Origin: Flavobacterium rivuli WB 3.3-2 = DSM 21788 | GTDB lineage: Bacteria > Bacteroidota > Bacteroidia > Flavobacteriales > Flavobacteriaceae | Direction: 5' to 3' | Assembly (NCBI RefSeq): GCF_000378485.1 | Contig: NZ_KB899981.1 | Coordinates: forward strand, 1-43,771 | Length of the DNA stretch: 43,771 nucleotides | Shown here: in pieces, positions 33,099 to 41,066 of the stretch | How the letters are laid out: each line of letters begins with the position of its first letter | How positions within the stretch are numbered: the first letter of the stretch is position 1 | Notes under the pieces: generated by a model | The model's database searches: none | The model's input: the letters and a program-made list of their open reading frames with translations, nothing else | Told to the model about the DNA's origin: nothing | Program-made: the position numbers and the translations under genes

Positions 33099-33707
33099 AT
33101 GACAATCAAAAAGTTATTTATAGCAGCACTTTTATCCTGCTATAGTTTTAGTGCATCGGCACAAACAGATGTACCTCAAGCACAAGCCGGAGCAGTAGAA
33201 TCTTTATTTAATGTACAGGCAGGTATAGTTGGCATTTATGTAAATTATGAGATGCCGCTTAGTACACGCTGGGCTTTACGTGCAGAGGCAGGGCTCGACC
33301 TATGGTATTATGATGCATATAAATACAATGGCACATCTGTTATAAAAGATAAAGGGACATTTTTTGCACCGGATATAAGTATAGAGCCACGCTGGTATTA
33401 TAATATAGAAAAGCGTGCACGCAAAGGCAAACATACAGAAAACAACAGTGCTAACTTTATAACACTAGCCGTTAAATATTATCCTGACCTTTTTAAAATA
33501 GGCGGGCCTGATTATATATATGTACCTAACCAAATAAGTTTTACACCTAAATGGGGAATACGCAGGGCAATAGCTAAAAGTAATTTTAACTATGAGCTGG
33601 GTATAGGTGTTGGATACCTCAGATATATTTCAGATAGCCAGTTCTTAGCCCGAAGGGATGACGTAGTAGTTGATGCCCATATACGTATAGGCTATACTTT
33701 TAAATAA
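33099..33707 (+). CDS. Putative small outer-membrane beta-barrel protein
   Basis: A 202-residue protein with a signal peptide (LFIAALLSCYSFSASAQ). The mature part alternates polar and aromatic residues as in an eight-stranded barrel (NVQAGIVGIYVNYEMPLSTR, WALRAEAGLDLWYY), contains a basic loop (EKRARKGKHTENN), and ends in DAHIRIGYTFK with the C-terminal Phe-x outer-membrane signature. I do not recognise a specific family. It sits between two perfect terminators with its own promoter, so it is a single-gene unit. Confidence 0.7.
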   Translation: MTIKKLFIAALLSCYSFSASAQTDVPQAQAGAVESLFNVQAGIVGIYVNYEMPLSTRWALRAEAGLDLWYYDAYKYNGTSVIKDKGTFFAPDISIEPRWYYNIEKRARKGKHTENNSANFITLAVKYYPDLFKIGGPDYIYVPNQISFTPKWGIRRAIAKSNFNYELGIGVGYLRYISDSQFLARRDDVVVDAHIRIGYTFK

Positions 33708-33709
33708 AA

Positions 33710-33750
33710 CAAAGAATCCCAAAAGCATAACTTTGGGATTCTTTGTTTTT
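33710..33750. terminator. Bidirectional terminator between two convergent genes
   Basis: CAAAGAATCCCAAA (33710-33723) and TTTGGGATTCTTTG (33732-33745) form a perfect 14-bp stem. A T-run follows on the plus strand and an A-run precedes it, so it can end both the plus gene at 33099-33707 and the minus gene starting at 34256. Confidence 0.85.
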
Positions 33751-33764
33751 GATATTACAGTCTT

Positions 33765-34256
33765 TTAATGATGGACAATATTAGAAACTGATTTAGAAAA
33801 AGCCTGGGTCTCTTTTCTATTGGCTATGGCTTCATTATTTGCAAACGCACGCTGTTCTTTAATAAGTTCTGTTGCTTTGTAAATAAATTTTTGGGCGTCA
33901 TTATAATTAGCTTTAGCAACGTGTATGGTTTTTAACGACCCGTTAACCATCTTTATGCGTACGGTATACTTTTTTTGAACTTTTACCAGACATATTACGG
34001 TAAAAGCAAATGCTATGCCGCATAAAAATACTTTAATAAAAGTATCGTCATCTCTAACCAGGCGAGACAATATAAAAACGGCCGCCGGCAGGGCCAAATA
34101 TAGTAAGTTGCTCAAATTAATCGATTTTTTTAAAGATATATATTTTATGTCTTCTACAGGTAATATAAACTCTCTGTTAACCAATGCAAAAACGACAGTA
34201 TCGGCATACAGTTTGCCACACGTATTACTAAATAGTGGCATATCAAAATTTTTCAT
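33765..34256 (-). CDS. Two-helix membrane protein, DUF6232-like (weak)
   Basis: A 163-residue protein. The N-terminal 50 residues (CGKLYADTVVFALVNREFIL, PVEDIKYISLKK) resemble the small PH-like N-domain of DUF6232 proteins. Two closely spaced membrane helices follow (LSNLLYLALPAAVFILSRLV and FIKVFLCGIAFAFTVICLV). The C-terminal part (YTVRIKMVNGSLKTIHVAKA, then AQKFIYKATELI) is a soluble basic helix. Function unknown. It converges on the barrel gene through a bidirectional terminator. Upstream is an AT-rich 270-bp gap to the divergent glutamate-synthase-like gene. Confidence 0.6.
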   Translation of the reverse strand: MKNFDMPLFSNTCGKLYADTVVFALVNREFILPVEDIKYISLKKSINLSNLLYLALPAAVFILSRLVRDDDTFIKVFLCGIAFAFTVICLVKVQKKYTVRIKMVNGSLKTIHVAKANYNDAQKFIYKATELIKEQRAFANNEAIANRKETQAFSKSVSNIVHH

Positions 34257-34480
34257 TTTTCATAGGTATATATCATAGTAAATATAACACTCCCAGTAGC
34301 AATTATAAAAATATTAACAATACAATAACTATTTAATCGACGTGTAACATCATTATCGCTAAAAATATGTATGTATAATTATATTATTGATACTAAAACT
34401 TACTATGCAGAATTATTAAAAATAAGCTTTGAAATATTTATTTTAAAATAAGTGTTAGAGATTAAACTGCCAGATATATT

Positions 34481-34488
34481 TATTTTTG
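34481..34488 (+). promoter_or_regulatory. Candidate -7 element (TATTTTTG) for the glutamate-synthase-like gene
   Basis: TATTTTTG matches TAnnTTTG and lies 38 nt before the ATG at 34527. A TTA at 34455-34457, 23 nt upstream, may serve as a weak -33. Confidence 0.4.
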
Positions 34489-34526
34489 TATGGCATCTTT
34501 AACACAGAACAAACTGAGCCACACAC

Positions 34527-36110
34527 ATGAGAAAAATATTTATACTGTTTAGCATAACCTCGTTAGCCATAATAGGCATTCTAACTTACATAACCCCAAA
34601 ATCGGCTTTACTGTTGTTCATCTTTTTACCGTTAATTTTAATGGGATTGTATGACATGTTCCAGTCCAAGAAAACCATACGCCGCAACTTTCCCCTTGTG
34701 GGCAGGCTGCGCTATTTGCTGGAATCTATAGGGCCGGAAATAAGGCAGTACTTTGTTGAGACAGACCTTGACGGCAAACCCTTTAACCGCCTGCAGCGCA
34801 GCATTGTTTACCAGCGCAGTAAAAAAGAAACCGACACAATGCCATTTGGAACCCAGCTTAACGTGTATGACGAAGGTTACGAATGGATAAATCACAGCAT
34901 ACGTGCCATCCCTTTTGCCGATGTAAACATGAACCCACGTGTTGTTATAGGCTCTTCTCAATGCACCCAGCCTTATTCTGCCAGTTTATTTAATATAAGT
35001 GCCATGAGTTATGGTTCGCTTAGCAAAAATGCCATTATAGCCCTTAACAGGGGAGCAAAACAGGGCGGCTTTTACCACAATACCGGCGAGGGTGGTTTAT
35101 CTCCTTACCATTTACAGGAAGGCGGCGATGTGGTTTGGAACATTGGTACAGGCTACTTTAGCTGCCGAGATGATGATGGCCATTTTAGCTACGAGCAGTA
35201 CACAAAACGCGCCATGCTGGATAATGTAAAAATGATAGAGATAAAATTCTCGCAGGGTGCCAAGCCCGGCCACGGCGGGATTTTGCCTAAAGAAAAAGTA
35301 ACCGACGAAATTGCAGATATCAGGCTTGTAAGTAAAGGCCATGATATCATATCGCCACCGTATCACTCAGCATTTACAACACCGTTAGAATTGATGGATT
35401 TTGTAAAACTGCTTCGCAAAGGGTCTGGCGGTAAGCCCATAGGTATGAAAATATGTATAGGCAACAAGCACGAGTTTATTGCTATTTGTAAGGCAATGGT
35501 ACAAACCCACACCTACATGGACTTTATTACTGTAGATGGTGGCGAGGGAGGTACAGGAGCCGCCCCACAGGAATATAGCGACCACGTGGGCATGCCGCTT
35601 CGTGATGCCGTAGCATTTGTTTACGACTGCCTTGTAGGTTACGGAATTAAAGACCAGATAAAAATTATTGTAAGCGGCAAAATCATTACCGGTTTTGATA
35701 TTATCAAGGCATTATCTATAGGTGCCGATCTTTGTAACTCTGCCCGCGGAATGATGTTTGCCCTGGGCTGTATACAAGCGTTAGAATGCCATAACAACAC
35801 CTGCCCTACCGGCGTTGCCACACAGGATCCGCATTTAGTTAAGGGATTGGTTCCTGAAGAGAAGAGTGTGCGTGTATACCGTTTTCAGCATGAAACCGTT
35901 AAAAGCGCTATGGACCTTATGGCATCGGCAGGTATATGCCACCCCGATGATGTAGACCGTAGTGTGGTAAGCATGCGTACAGATCGTACAACTATTAAAA
36001 CCTACCTGCAAACCTATCCTGAACCTATACCGGGCTGCATGCTGGAGGGGCACTCTGTACCTACAGATATGTTTTACTTCTGGAAAAAAGCATCTGCAGA
36101 GAAATTTTAG
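34527..36110 (+). CDS. FMN-binding glutamate synthase family oxidoreductase
   Basis: A 527-residue protein carrying only the FMN/3Fe-4S synthase domain of glutamate synthase. Two membrane helices (residues about 5-45) precede it. The synthase part contains SAMSYGSLSKNAIIALNRGA, NTGEGGLSPYH, FSQGAKPGHGGILPKEKV, TVDGGEGGTGAAPQEY and the 3Fe-4S cysteines Cys415, Cys421 and Cys426 (C-x5-C-x4-C). The glutaminase domain of full GltB is absent. Ammonia-dependent or unrelated oxidoreduction is possible, as known for stand-alone members. It has its own promoter, and a bidirectional terminator follows. Confidence 0.9.
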   Translation: MRKIFILFSITSLAIIGILTYITPKSALLLFIFLPLILMGLYDMFQSKKTIRRNFPLVGRLRYLLESIGPEIRQYFVETDLDGKPFNRLQRSIVYQRSKKETDTMPFGTQLNVYDEGYEWINHSIRAIPFADVNMNPRVVIGSSQCTQPYSASLFNISAMSYGSLSKNAIIALNRGAKQGGFYHNTGEGGLSPYHLQEGGDVVWNIGTGYFSCRDDDGHFSYEQYTKRAMLDNVKMIEIKFSQGAKPGHGGILPKEKVTDEIADIRLVSKGHDIISPPYHSAFTTPLELMDFVKLLRKGSGGKPIGMKICIGNKHEFIAICKAMVQTHTYMDFITVDGGEGGTGAAPQEYSDHVGMPLRDAVAFVYDCLVGYGIKDQIKIIVSGKIITGFDIIKALSIGADLCNSARGMMFALGCIQALECHNNTCPTGVATQDPHLVKGLVPEEKSVRVYRFQHETVKSAMDLMASAGICHPDDVDRSVVSMRTDRTTIKTYLQTYPEPIPGCMLEGHSVPTDMFYFWKKASAEKF

Positions 36111-36134
36111 ATCCCCATTTGAAATAAAAGCAAC

Positions 36135-36166
36135 AAAAAACCCGGAATTTAAGTTCCGGGTTTTTT
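36135..36166. terminator. Bidirectional terminator
   Basis: AAAAAACCCGGAA and TTCCGGGTTTTTT (36135-36147 and 36154-36166) form a perfect 13-bp stem with a 6-nt loop. It lies between the convergent synthase-like gene and the periplasmic protein gene at 36168. Confidence 0.85.
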
Positions 36167-36167
36167 G

Positions 36168-36551
36168 TTATTCTTTAGCAGGAAGTAACGCTTTTAGCTT
36201 TTTGGTGTTCTCACCCCTGTTAGCCACAAATATTTTATATTGGTCTGCAGTAAGGACAGATTTTAGTTTTGTATCCCTGTCTTCTTCTAAAGCTTTTATT
36301 TTTTTAGCTTTATCCAGCTTGTTGGCATTACTCTTTTCGCTTTCTTTAGCTTTAGTAACAAACACGCGGTTAATATCATTAACCTTTACATACTGGCTAT
36401 CGTTTAATGACAGCTGTGTTTTCATGTGGTCGTTAAGCTTAGTAAGGTTTTCGGCAGCTTTGTCCTGCGCCAGGGCAGCTGTGGTAAACATTACTACCAG
36501 TGCCATAGCACCTAACATTAGTTTTACAGCCGATGTGATTTTCTTAATCAT
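36168..36551 (-). CDS. Small periplasmic helical protein, Spy/CpxP-like (weak)
   Basis: A 127-residue exported protein (signal peptide LMLGAMALVVMFTTAALAQ). The mature part is almost all helical and charged. It has a motif like the LTxxQ repeats of Spy/CpxP-type proteins in LSLNDSQYVKVNDINR and, near the C-terminus, SVLTADQYKIFVANRGEN. Such proteins are common in flavobacteria and may act as periplasmic chaperones. Function here is inferred only from these motifs. It converges on the synthase-like gene through a bidirectional terminator. Confidence 0.7.
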   Translation of the reverse strand: MIKKITSAVKLMLGAMALVVMFTTAALAQDKAAENLTKLNDHMKTQLSLNDSQYVKVNDINRVFVTKAKESEKSNANKLDKAKKIKALEEDRDTKLKSVLTADQYKIFVANRGENTKKLKALLPAKE

Positions 36552-36673
36552 CTTGTTCTAATTTATATTTGGTTAATTTTCTATTAATGCAACCGCAGCA
36601 TTCATTGCAAAAATATATGATATTTTGAATTGAATGATAAAATCCTATTTAAAATGGCCAACTTTTCAAATAT

Positions 36674-36982
36674 TTATTTATCCATACATCTTTTCCGTTT
36701 TAAAGCAATGACAATAAGGATTATTGAAAGAACCTGAAAGAGAAACCAAATTTCAAGTTCTAAAATTGATGCATGCCCAGTTTCTATTGTATAACCTTTG
36801 TGTCTAAAATAAATATGCAACCGATTAAATATTTCAGCAAGAGCGTAAACTGCTGATAGGTACAAAACAGACGTAATAATAAATATTGGAACTGAATATT
36901 TTGAAGTAAGAATTTTAAAAAATCCCAATGCTAATATTAAATCACTTATTACATATAAAATTACAAAAACAGCTGTATTCAT
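36674..36982 (-). CDS. Small membrane protein of unknown function
   Basis: A 102-residue protein with about three hydrophobic helices (TAVFVILYVISDLILALGFF, IFIITSVLYLSAVYALAEIF and LEIWFLFQVLSIILIVIAL) and a basic end KRKRCMDK. I do not recognise a family. It is more AT-rich than the neighbouring acc genes. It lies immediately downstream of a short duplicate of the accC 3' coding end, so it may have arrived by insertion at that site. Confidence 0.55.
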   Translation of the reverse strand: MNTAVFVILYVISDLILALGFFKILTSKYSVPIFIITSVLYLSAVYALAEIFNRLHIYFRHKGYTIETGHASILELEIWFLFQVLSIILIVIALKRKRCMDK

Positions 36983-36996
36983 GTGCTACAATTTTA

Positions 36997-37035
36997 TTAC
37001 AAGACAAAATTCACTAAATAATCCGGCTCATCCAT
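36997..37035 (-). repeat. Short duplicate of the accC 3' coding region
   Basis: Read on the minus strand, 37035 down to 36997 encodes MDEPDYLVNFVL then a stop. The accC gene encodes QLMDEPDYVAGNY 120 bp away. The two DNA copies share TCCGGCTCATCCAT exactly (37022-37035 and 37143-37156) and about 20 of 22 bases overall, in the same frame. Confidence 0.45.
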
Positions 37036-37043
37036 AAAATTAA

Positions 37044-37066
37044 GAAACCCCGCCAAAGGCGGGGCT
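37044..37066 (-). terminator. Terminator downstream of accC
   Basis: CCCCGCC and GGCGGGG (37048-37054 and 37058-37064) form a 7-bp GC stem with a 3-nt loop. On the minus strand the T-rich TTTCTTAATTTT follows. Confidence 0.75.
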
Positions 37067-37072
37067 CAAATA

Positions 37073-38425
37073 TTATTCTGTTACGCGCTCCTTCATTTTG
37101 AAGCTTTCCATAAACTTAGTAGTGTAGTTACCGGCTACATAGTCCGGCTCATCCATTAACTGCCTGTGGAATGGTATGGTTGTTTTAATACCCTCTATTA
37201 TAAATTCATCAAGCGCACGTTTCATTTTACTTATAGCTTCCTGCCTTGTTTGTGCAGTAGTAATAAGCTTCGCTATCATAGAGTCATAATTAGGCGGAAT
37301 TGTATAACCACTATATACATGCGTATCAAGCCTTACACCATGGCCTCCCGGCATGTGCAGGGTCGTAATTTTACCCGGCGACGGCCTAAAGTCATTATAA
37401 GGGTCTTCGGCATTAATACGGCATTCTATAGAGTGCATTTGCGGTAAATAATTTTTACCTGTAATTGGCACACCTGCAGCAACAAGTATCTGCTCGCGTA
37501 TAAGGTCGTAATCTATTACCTGCTCAGTAATAGGGTGCTCTACCTGTATACGGGTATTCATTTCCATGAAATAGAAATTCCTGTGCTTATCAACCAAAAA
37601 TTCTACTGTACCGGCACCTTCATAAGCAATATATTCTGCAGCTTTAACAGCAGCAGCACCCATTTTTTCACGAAGTTCATCGGTCATAAATGGCGAAGGA
37701 GTTTCTTCAGTTAGTTTTTGGTGGCGTCGCTGTACAGAACAATCCCTCTCGCTAAGGTGGCAGGCTTTACCAAAAGCATCTCCCACAACCTGAATTTCTA
37801 TATGGCGTGGCTCTTCAATAAGTTTTTCCATATACATACCGTCGTTACCAAAAGAGGCGGCTGCTTCCTGCCTGGCACTATCCCATGCTTTTTGCAACTC
37901 ATCTTCTTTCCAAACGGCGCGCATACCTTTACCCCCGCCTCCGGCAGTAGCCTTAAGCATAACAGGGTAACCAAATTCGGCAGCCAGTTTTTTAGTATGT
38001 TCGTACGATTCAAGCAATCCGTCAGATCCCGGCACACAAGGTACACCTGCAGCCTTCATGGTAGCTTTGGCTGTAGCCTTATCTCCCATTTTATTAATCA
38101 TCTCTGGCGAAGCGCCTATAAATTTAATACCGTGCTCTTTACAAATTTTAGAGAACTTTGCATTTTCAGACAAGAAACCGTAACCGGGATGAATGGCATC
38201 GGCATTAGTTATCTCTGCAGCGGCAATAATGTTAGATATCTTAAGGTAAGACAGGTTACTTGGCGGCGGCCCTATGCAAACAGCCTCATCGGCAAATTTT
38301 ACATGCAGGCTTTCCGCATCGGCAGTACTATATACTGCCACCGTTTTAATGCCCATCTCCCTGCAGGTGCGTATTACACGAAGTGCAATCTCTCCCCTGT
38401 TGGCTATTAGTATTTTTTTAAACAT
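37073..38425 (-). CDS. accC: Acetyl-CoA carboxylase biotin carboxylase subunit
   Basis: A 450-residue cytoplasmic ATP-dependent enzyme that carboxylates biotin on AccB, the first step of malonyl-CoA synthesis. The N-terminus KKILIANRGEIALRVIRTCR is the family opening. The ATP-grasp glycine loop is KATAGGGGKGMRAVWKE, followed by RDCSVQRRHQKLTEE and EMNTRIQVEHPITEQV. The start is the ATG at 38425; a longer reading from 38464 adds residues without family similarity. It follows accB with a gap of about 90 nt and is the last gene of the fabH-accB-accC unit, with a GC-rich terminator after it. Confidence 0.97.
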   Translation of the reverse strand: MFKKILIANRGEIALRVIRTCREMGIKTVAVYSTADAESLHVKFADEAVCIGPPPSNLSYLKISNIIAAAEITNADAIHPGYGFLSENAKFSKICKEHGIKFIGASPEMINKMGDKATAKATMKAAGVPCVPGSDGLLESYEHTKKLAAEFGYPVMLKATAGGGGKGMRAVWKEDELQKAWDSARQEAAASFGNDGMYMEKLIEEPRHIEIQVVGDAFGKACHLSERDCSVQRRHQKLTEETPSPFMTDELREKMGAAAVKAAEYIAYEGAGTVEFLVDKHRNFYFMEMNTRIQVEHPITEQVIDYDLIREQILVAAGVPITGKNYLPQMHSIECRINAEDPYNDFRPSPGKITTLHMPGGHGVRLDTHVYSGYTIPPNYDSMIAKLITTAQTRQEAISKMKRALDEFIIEGIKTTIPFHRQLMDEPDYVAGNYTTKFMESFKMKERVTE

Positions 38426-38516
38426 CGTTCTTTGTAATTTTAAATTATGAATTATGAATTTCAAATTATTTAAACACCAAAATCATCCGGCATTTAAAAT
38501 TCAAAATTTAAAATAA

Positions 38517-39005
38517 TTAAGAAGGGTCTACTAAAAATAAAGGCTGGTCATACTCCACCGGAGACGAATCGTCTACCAGTACCTTAACGATCTTACCTGA
38601 AATTTCAGATTCTATTTCGTTAAACAGCTTCATTGCCTCAATTACACAAACAACATCTCCCTTAGAGATCGTGCTGCCTACCTCTACAAATGTAGGTTTA
38701 TCCGGCGATGGCTTTCTGTATAAAGTACCAATAATAGGCGATTTAATAACCAGGTATTTAGCGTTGTCATCTGCAACCGGGGCAGCCTGTATAGCAGCGG
38801 GAGCCTGTGGCTGTGCAGCGGCAGGAGCCTGTTGTTGCACCGGCTGGCTTGCTGGCAACTGCTGTATGTAAGTAGTTGTACCCTCTGTGCTGGCGTCGCT
38901 TGTGGTTTTTATGGTGATCTTAATATCATCCATCTCTAATTTAACTTCTGTAGCTCCGGACTTTGCCACAAACTTGATTAGGTTTTGAATTTCTCTGATA
39001 TCCAT
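38517..39005 (-). CDS. accB: Biotin carboxyl carrier protein of acetyl-CoA carboxylase
   Basis: A 162-residue carrier protein. The N-terminal domain (about 1-45) is followed by a Pro/Ala/Gln-rich flexible linker (about 50-78), then the biotinyl domain with Lys126 in IEAMKLFNEIES as the biotinylation site. It shuttles the carboxyl group between AccC and the carboxyltransferase. Length is normal. It sits between fabH and accC on the same strand, in the order usual for Bacteroidetes. Confidence 0.97.
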   Translation of the reverse strand: MDIREIQNLIKFVAKSGATEVKLEMDDIKITIKTTSDASTEGTTTYIQQLPASQPVQQQAPAAAQPQAPAAIQAAPVADDNAKYLVIKSPIIGTLYRKPSPDKPTFVEVGSTISKGDVVCVIEAMKLFNEIESEISGKIVKVLVDDSSPVEYDQPLFLVDPS

Positions 39006-39030
39006 ATTTCAGTTTTTATTTGTAGTTTGT

Positions 39031-40029
39031 TTAGTTTTTAGTGTATGCCCATTTAAGGTATATAGAGCCCCAGGTAAACCCTCCGCCAAAAGAGGCAAAG
39101 ATAATGTTATCGCCTTTTTTAAACAGGTGCTCAAAATCATGAAGCAGCAACGGCAGCGTGGCCGATGTTGTATTACCGTATTTTTCTATATTTATAAGTA
39201 CTTTGCTTTCGTCTACACCCATACGGTGTGCCGTAGCATCTATTATCCTTTTATTAGCTTGGTGTGCTACAAGCCAGTTTACATCATCATGCGACAGGTT
39301 GTTTTGCTGCATGATCTTTTCGCTTACATCGGCCATGTTAGACACTGCATATTTAAACACAGTTTTACCATCCTGAAAAACGTAGTGCTGTTTATTATCT
39401 ACCGTTTCATGGCTTGCAGGCAGTATAGAGCCGCCGGCTTCAATTTTAAGGTAATCGCGGCCTATGCCATCACTCCTTAATATCTCGTCCTGCAACCCAA
39501 GCCCTTCAAAATTAGGCTCAAATAACACAGCCCCGGCACCATCACCAAAGATAATGCAGGTTGCCCTGTCTGTATAATCTATAATCGATGACATTTTATC
39601 GGCACCTATAACCAGTACCTTTTTATAACGGCCGCTTTCTATATAAGCAGCAGCATTGCTCATAGCATACAAAAAACTCGAACAGGCAGCCTGAAGGTCG
39701 TATGCAAAAGCATTTACTGCACCTATTTTTGTGGCCACATATACAGCCGTTGCTGCAACAGGCATATCCGGCGTGGCCGATGCCACAAGTACCAGGTCAA
39801 TCTCTGCAGGGTTAGTCCCTGATTTTTTAAGTAAGTCTTCTGCCGCTTTTATAGCCAGGAACGAAGTACCCTGATTTTCTTCTTTAAGAATACGCCTTTC
39901 CTTAATACCCGTACGGGATGTTATCCATTCATCATTTGTATCTACCATTGTTTCGAGCAACTGGTTTGTAAGCACAAAATCCGGCACGTAAGCCCCAACG
40001 GCAGTAATGGCAGCTGTTATTTTACTCAT
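39031..40029 (-). CDS. fabH: 3-oxoacyl-ACP synthase III (FabH)
   Basis: A 332-residue enzyme that condenses acyl-CoA with malonyl-ACP to start fatty-acid synthesis and sets the branched or straight-chain primer. The catalytic triad is Cys116 (LQAACSSFLYA), His256 (VAHQANKRI) and Asn286 (YGNTTSA). Length and motifs are normal. It is followed by accB after 25 nt. A terminator between rpmF and fabH (40153-40175) suggests that it may have its own promoter, although I did not find one with confidence. Confidence 0.97.
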   Translation of the reverse strand: MSKITAAITAVGAYVPDFVLTNQLLETMVDTNDEWITSRTGIKERRILKEENQGTSFLAIKAAEDLLKKSGTNPAEIDLVLVASATPDMPVAATAVYVATKIGAVNAFAYDLQAACSSFLYAMSNAAAYIESGRYKKVLVIGADKMSSIIDYTDRATCIIFGDGAGAVLFEPNFEGLGLQDEILRSDGIGRDYLKIEAGGSILPASHETVDNKQHYVFQDGKTVFKYAVSNMADVSEKIMQQNNLSHDDVNWLVAHQANKRIIDATAHRMGVDESKVLINIEKYGNTTSATLPLLLHDFEHLFKKGDNIIFASFGGGFTWGSIYLKWAYTKN

Positions 40030-40152
40030 AGGAATAATATATCATTCTGTTTCAGGCGGAAATACCCCCGAAAAGTGGTGGAAATTACAAAAATTTTATA
40101 ATATGGCGGGAAATAAGCCTGCCTAATTTAAAAAAAAGGGTATTTAACAAAA

Positions 40153-40178
40153 AAACTCCCACCAAGTGAGAGTTTTAC
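40153..40178 (-). terminator. Terminator downstream of rpmF
   Basis: AAACTCCCAC (40153-40162) and GTGAGAGTTT (40166-40175) pair, with one G-U, around CAA. On the minus strand it is followed by a T-run, placing it right after rpmF (stop at 40195) and before fabH. Confidence 0.65.
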
Positions 40179-40194
40179 CCTTTACTTCCAGCAA

Positions 40195-40392
40195 TTATGC
40201 TACAGCCTCTTCTGATTTGTCTATAACAACCTGACCTCTGTAGTACATTTTACCTTCAAACCAGTAAGCTCTGTGGTATAAATGTGCCTCACCTGTTACA
40301 GGGCATTTAGCAATTTGAGGAACCGATGCTTTATAATGCGTCCTTCTCTTATCTCTTCTTGTTTTCGAGGTCTTTCTCTTAGGATGTGCCAT
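40195..40392 (-). CDS. rpmF: 50S ribosomal protein L32
   Basis: A 65-residue ribosomal protein. The start MAHPKRKTSKTRRDKRRTHY is diagnostic. The metal-site region (KCPVTGEAHLYHRAYWFEG) keeps a single cysteine instead of the four of a zinc ribbon, so this is a zinc-free C-minus form, as in many Bacteroidetes. It starts 9 nt after the DUF177 gene, an arrangement found across bacteria. Confidence 0.97.
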   Translation of the reverse strand: MAHPKRKTSKTRRDKRRTHYKASVPQIAKCPVTGEAHLYHRAYWFEGKMYYRGQVVIDKSEEAVA

Positions 40393-40401
40393 TTTACTAT
40401 A

Positions 40402-40947
40402 TTATTTATTATCCGTTAATAGTTTTTTTAAACCGTCCCAACGCGGGTCGGTGCTTTCTTCTTCTTTTTTTTCTTTGTATTCTTCTTTTGGAGCAAGCTC
40501 TTCCAGTTTATCTAATATATCTGCGGTAAACGTACCGTCTTTAATTCCCGGGTGAACCCGTTTTGTTGGTACAGACAACACGATCATTTCATAAATATAC
40601 TGGGCTACGTTTACCTGATATTCGCCATGCGGCAGTACCAGCAGCTCATCATTATCATCGTTATACTCATCGCCAAACTTTACAATAAGGGTTAACGCAC
40701 CTTTTACAGGCAGGTCAAAATCCTCATTGGTAAGATCGCAGGGAACATTTACTGTACCCTTATGCTTAAACGTGAGCTCGAGCATAGTGCTTTTCTTTTC
40801 CAAAACAAGATTAACTTTAATATTGACGTCGTTATACTCGTCAAATTCAAAGCCATCAAAGAACTTTTTGTCAATATCAAACTCAAACTGGTGTTTTCCC
40901 TGCTTCAATCCCACAAACGGGATTAAAAAATCCTTGTTCACTTTCAT
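40402..40947 (-). CDS. DUF177 (YceD) family protein, large-subunit rRNA-associated
   Basis: A 181-residue protein of the DUF177/YceD family, whose relatives are linked to 23S rRNA accumulation and are almost always encoded before rpmF. Family features are an N-terminal beta-rich part (FLIPFVGLKQGKHQFEFDID), TVNVPCDLTNEDFDLPV with the conserved Cys, the acidic loop FGDEYNDDNDELLVL and a late DPRWDGLKKLL. It lies 9 nt before rpmF. A minus-strand promoter lies in the gap to pdxA (41034-41061). Confidence 0.9.
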   Translation of the reverse strand: MKVNKDFLIPFVGLKQGKHQFEFDIDKKFFDGFEFDEYNDVNIKVNLVLEKKSTMLELTFKHKGTVNVPCDLTNEDFDLPVKGALTLIVKFGDEYNDDNDELLVLPHGEYQVNVAQYIYEMIVLSVPTKRVHPGIKDGTFTADILDKLEELAPKEEYKEKKEEESTDPRWDGLKKLLTDNK

Positions 40948-41033
40948 GTACTTCCAGTATTTTAACTGTTATTATTAATAAGGCGTGTACTTTGTATACC
41001 GCAACTTGTTTTACTACAACAGTTTTGAGCGTG

Positions 41034-41061
41034 CAAAGATATAAAATAATTGCAAATCCAA
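41034..41061 (-). promoter_or_regulatory. Promoter of the DUF177-rpmF unit
   Basis: On the minus strand there is a TTG at 41059-41061, 17 nt of spacer and TATCTTTG at 41034-41041. The leader to the start at 40947 would be about 80 nt. The promoter lies just downstream of the pdxA stop. Confidence 0.6.
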
Positions 41062-41066
41062 GACTG

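Noticed and set aside
38426..38464. Upstream start for accC
   Set aside because: It adds residues without similarity; the family begins MFKKILIANRGE at 38425.
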